64,000 nucleotides of DNA from Cyanoderma ruficeps (taxonomy: Eukaryota > Chordata > Aves > Passeriformes > Timaliidae), in NCBI GenBank assembly GCA_008694505.1, contig VZDJ01000623.1:6595624-6659623 (forward strand). The letters are read 5' to 3'. The position numbers and the translations under genes are program-made. Under the pieces are notes generated by a model that saw only the letters and a list, made by a program, of their open reading frames with translations, was not told the DNA's origin and did not search any database. Positions 60,841 to 64,000 of the stretch are shown piece after piece. Position 1 is the stretch's first letter, and the number at the start of each line of letters is the position of its first letter.

Positions 60841-63800
60841 GGTGCAAAGGCAATTTTAAAATTATTATCATTATTATTTTTATTGCTACTATTTCTTTAT
60901 GTGCTGATCAATCAATTTTTGACAGCTTTCTTCTGTGTTTTGCGTTGACCTGTCTCCCAACATGTATAATCTTCATGTCATAAATTCACTTGGTTTTCCA
61001 CAGGCACTGACACAGTTATTTGAAAGAGATTTGTGTTAAAGAACAGGCTACCAGTGTTTACATGGTTTTGACAATAGCTGCACAGACTCCCTGTTTGGGA
61101 GACTCGTATTTGGATATTGGAAGTGGCCAGCTTTTGTAAGCTGAACTGCTACTGGTAGAAATTTAGAAAACTCTAGAATTTATAGAAGCAGATATACAGA
61201 AAATATCAATTTTTAAAAAATCTGTACAGTTTCATTTGATAGTGTAGGCTGATTACCTAATTATAAAACTAAATGATGGTTTATAATTCTGTGAAAATAA
61301 GCTTATTCAAAGTTGCACATCATAGTTATTTTAAAAGATAAATTTGCCCTTTTTAAAAATCCTACTGTATAATTAAAATCAGTAAAAAATACGCCGGTTG
61401 CTTACACTGCCAGGTATATATATAAATAATAATAATTACACTGAAAAACAAAACTGAATTCCAATAGTCTCTCACAGCTAGAGTGGTAGATTAGAGTATT
61501 TTTAGTAAATCTGATTCCATCAGACACAAGGCTGTCTTTGTTGTCAACACAATCAACCTTCTGGTGTCAACTAATTGGTGGATAATAATAATAATAAAAA
61601 TTCTAAATCTTTTACAGAAGTAAAATTAGTATGATGCAATATTGCAATTAGACATGGTGAAGTATGAATATGATCTCTTCAAGTTCTGCCTTTCCATGGT
61701 TGTGTTAGGAACAGGAACAAATTTTTAGCTATAACACAACATAATAGGGAGAGACACTGATTTTTTTCTCACATATAAAGATCCATTATATGCCAGTGAA
61801 TACTTAATTTTACAATTGCAAAATTCTGCAGACCCTTATTGTTTTGTTCAAATGGAGAACTATGTGTGTGAAAACCACAATTGCAGTAATATGGTATTAT
61901 GCCATAGACTGAAAAAATATTGTGGAGGATATGCAAGTATGTTCCATTTTCTGAGCATTCAGAGGAGATAATTTCATCTTTGTGCCTGTAGATATATGCA
62001 GACACACACTACTAAGCAGGAAGTAGCACATGTGTACATGTTAAGGATGGATTTACTTGTATACTATGAATACAAAACGAACTAAAATTCTTTTTCAAAC
62101 TAAAATAGAATTAAGTATTCTAATAATTAATTCTAGTTATTGTGTTAATGCTAATAAATAATTCTAATAAATGTTCTAAGACACACACACACACACAAAA
62201 TCCAGCCTAGGGAATATATTGCAAAATGCAGTCATGTATTTCACAGAAACATATATTCTTACTTCAGTGCTTCAATGTATCAACTTTCATGCCAAAGTAC
62301 TGCATAAAAAACATTGTAAAAACATTTTGCACAGTGTTTCATGGACAACATAATATCATCACTGTAGATCATAACTGATTAAAACTCTGTGAATGACCCA
62401 GATTTGGATCTGGCACAAACCGAGTACCTTCACTGAACTCAGTGGATTTAAGCAGCTTAACTGATGTCAGTATCTGCCCCTGTGACTGAAAGCTGTGAAA
62501 AACAGTCTATTGTAATACAGAATTGTTTATTTACAAGAAATTGCCTGTGAAGAACAGCAGGATGCCAGCTTAGCTGAACGAAGAATGACAGAAAAAAGGC
62601 AAAAAGAAAATGGGGGGAGGGCAGAAGCAGGGAGGGCCTGCCCATAAGAAATGTAGAAGGATCACATAGGGATGGAACTGAGAGGACCAAACCTTGATTT
62701 GGTTTGATTTGCAACTGGTGAAGGAAGCTAAAGGCACAATAATGGCTTATCAATTGCAAAGAGCAGACCACGAGGGCCCATAAGTAGGTAGTGCAGAAAG
62801 CTGTTTTTTAAGTCCATAGACACAGAAAACAAAATGCACTGCTTATGATCTGGAAGGACAAGGAGAGTCCAGGAAACCATTGGCTGCTCAGTCACAACTT
62901 AGTCCCTGGAAAATTTGTGGTGAAAGTGTTCATGAAGGCCAGTTCATTCCAGTCTAAATCTTTTGTGATTTTCGATGATTCAGTATTGCTTTTACAATAC
63001 ACCTTTTTAAAAATTTAAATAACTATAACAGAAACTTATAAATGAAAATATTACCCCATAAAATTAAGCACAAGTATCAATTTATTTGATATGCAAAAAT
63101 TAAGCTATGGTTTGTGCTTAAATAGTTAACACTCTTCTTACTTTGATTGCTGCTTATGATTTTTGGTTTAATTCCATAAAGGAAAACTTTGTTTAACATC
63201 TACTGAGTTTTGAAATTATACTTCCTGCTGCTGTTATTCCCTTTAGCTTAATATTTCCATATACTATAAAAGAAGAATACTTTTAAATATAATGTCTTAT
63301 CACATCTGTATCTATTTTTTTTTCTTATTTTTCAGGGTAAACATTTCCATCCAGTGTTTCTGCCTTAGTGCTCACTTGTGTTTTATCTAACTGAATTCCT
63401 GGCTATAAGATGCATTAACAATTACTGACTCCACATGAAGGCTCTAATCCTTCCATCCTGGAAGTGCTGAGGTGCTGTAGGCACAAAGCATTTCTTAACT
63501 CATATAAACATTTAACTTGCTGTTTTGACTCCTTCCATTTTGGTCCTATTTCCCATTTGCCCAAAGTAAGCAACTATACAATAGAAAGAAAGGTAATTTT
63601 TTTTTCCTAAAAAAAGGGGCTCATATTCATTCCCAGGTCTTCTGCTCATCCCTCTCTCCTCTCCAGACCCATATTTAATATGTCATCAGGCTATTGCCTT
63701 ATAAAATCTTTCTTAACACTCTGGGAATGCTTTGAATCTGCCGTAAGTCTGAACTTCAAAGGAGATAGAGTTTGTAGATTGATAGAGACAAATTGCTTTA

Positions 63801-64000
63801 GAGATCTATATTGAAAGACTTGAATTAAAAAAAAAAAACAACAAAGTTCTGTCCATGAAATGAATGGCAAGAAATTACATTTCTCAGGTTTTCAAAAAGG
63901 AAATAAAGTTCTAAGCATGGAACTACCTAGAAATGTTAGTTTGTTGAAGAAACCTGGAGAAGAAGCTGACCTGGAAATATCTTCATTAAATAAAATATAT
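60841..64000. other. Anonymous AT-rich DNA with two microsatellites
   Basis: (ATA)5 at 61582-61597, (AC)8 at 62181-62196 and an A run at 63827-63838. No exon, RNA gene or mobile element recognised up to the window end. Confidence 0.55.

Overview
The window looks like bird nuclear DNA, probably from a songbird. It is AT-rich and contains almost no simple coding signal. What mobile DNA can be recognised is the avian set: CR1 LINE fragments and solo LTRs of endogenous retroviruses, with no Alu, L1 or other mammalian repeats seen. A CR1-type 3' end attached to a long (TAGAA)n array points to a passerine, but I cannot prove the species. Single N bases and one NNN sit inside homopolymer or satellite runs (20529, 22256-22258, 58808), as in an ordinary draft assembly.

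I find no convincing protein-coding exon in the 64 kb. The open frames are short, lie on both strands, have no family signature and are what chance gives in DNA of this composition. One exception is informative: the minus-strand frame at 30908-31297 is the still-open but inactivated remains of a CR1 reverse transcriptase. The first 570 bases end in two closely spaced AATAAA signals with U/GU-rich sequence after each, and may be the last part of a 3' UTR of a plus-strand gene lying to the left. If so, the rest is the intergenic flank; otherwise the window may lie inside a large intron.

Layout: 1-570 possible 3' UTR end; 570-9560 anonymous AT-rich DNA; 9565-9885 GC-rich island; 10450-11110 a minus-strand TATA promoter with a pyrimidine-rich leader, perhaps an old LTR; 11110-20520 anonymous, with a possible conserved regulatory element at 17235-17540; 20522-22280 a poly-G/GT tract and a gapped poly-T; 22281-26056 AT-rich, with a second possible regulatory element at 22925-23090; 26057-26572 a solo LTR with a 6-bp target duplication; 29131-29340 an A/C-only low-complexity tract; 30250-31470 a very old CR1 on the minus strand; 33891-34040 a tRNA-like SINE relic; 34162-34275 a GT tract; 41711-42000 a second CR1 3' end on the minus strand; 44061-44649 a second LTR with a 16-bp triplication in its transcribed part; 58681-58880 a (TAGAA)n array joined to a third CR1-type 3' end; 60541-60840 a GC-rich island; the rest is anonymous.

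No genes act together here. What the window offers is a fossil record of retrotransposition plus a few stretches that look like distal regulatory DNA. I see no new biological system; the best leads are the CR1 relic, the minus-strand promoter at 10.9 kb and the paired-CCAAT element at 17.35 kb.
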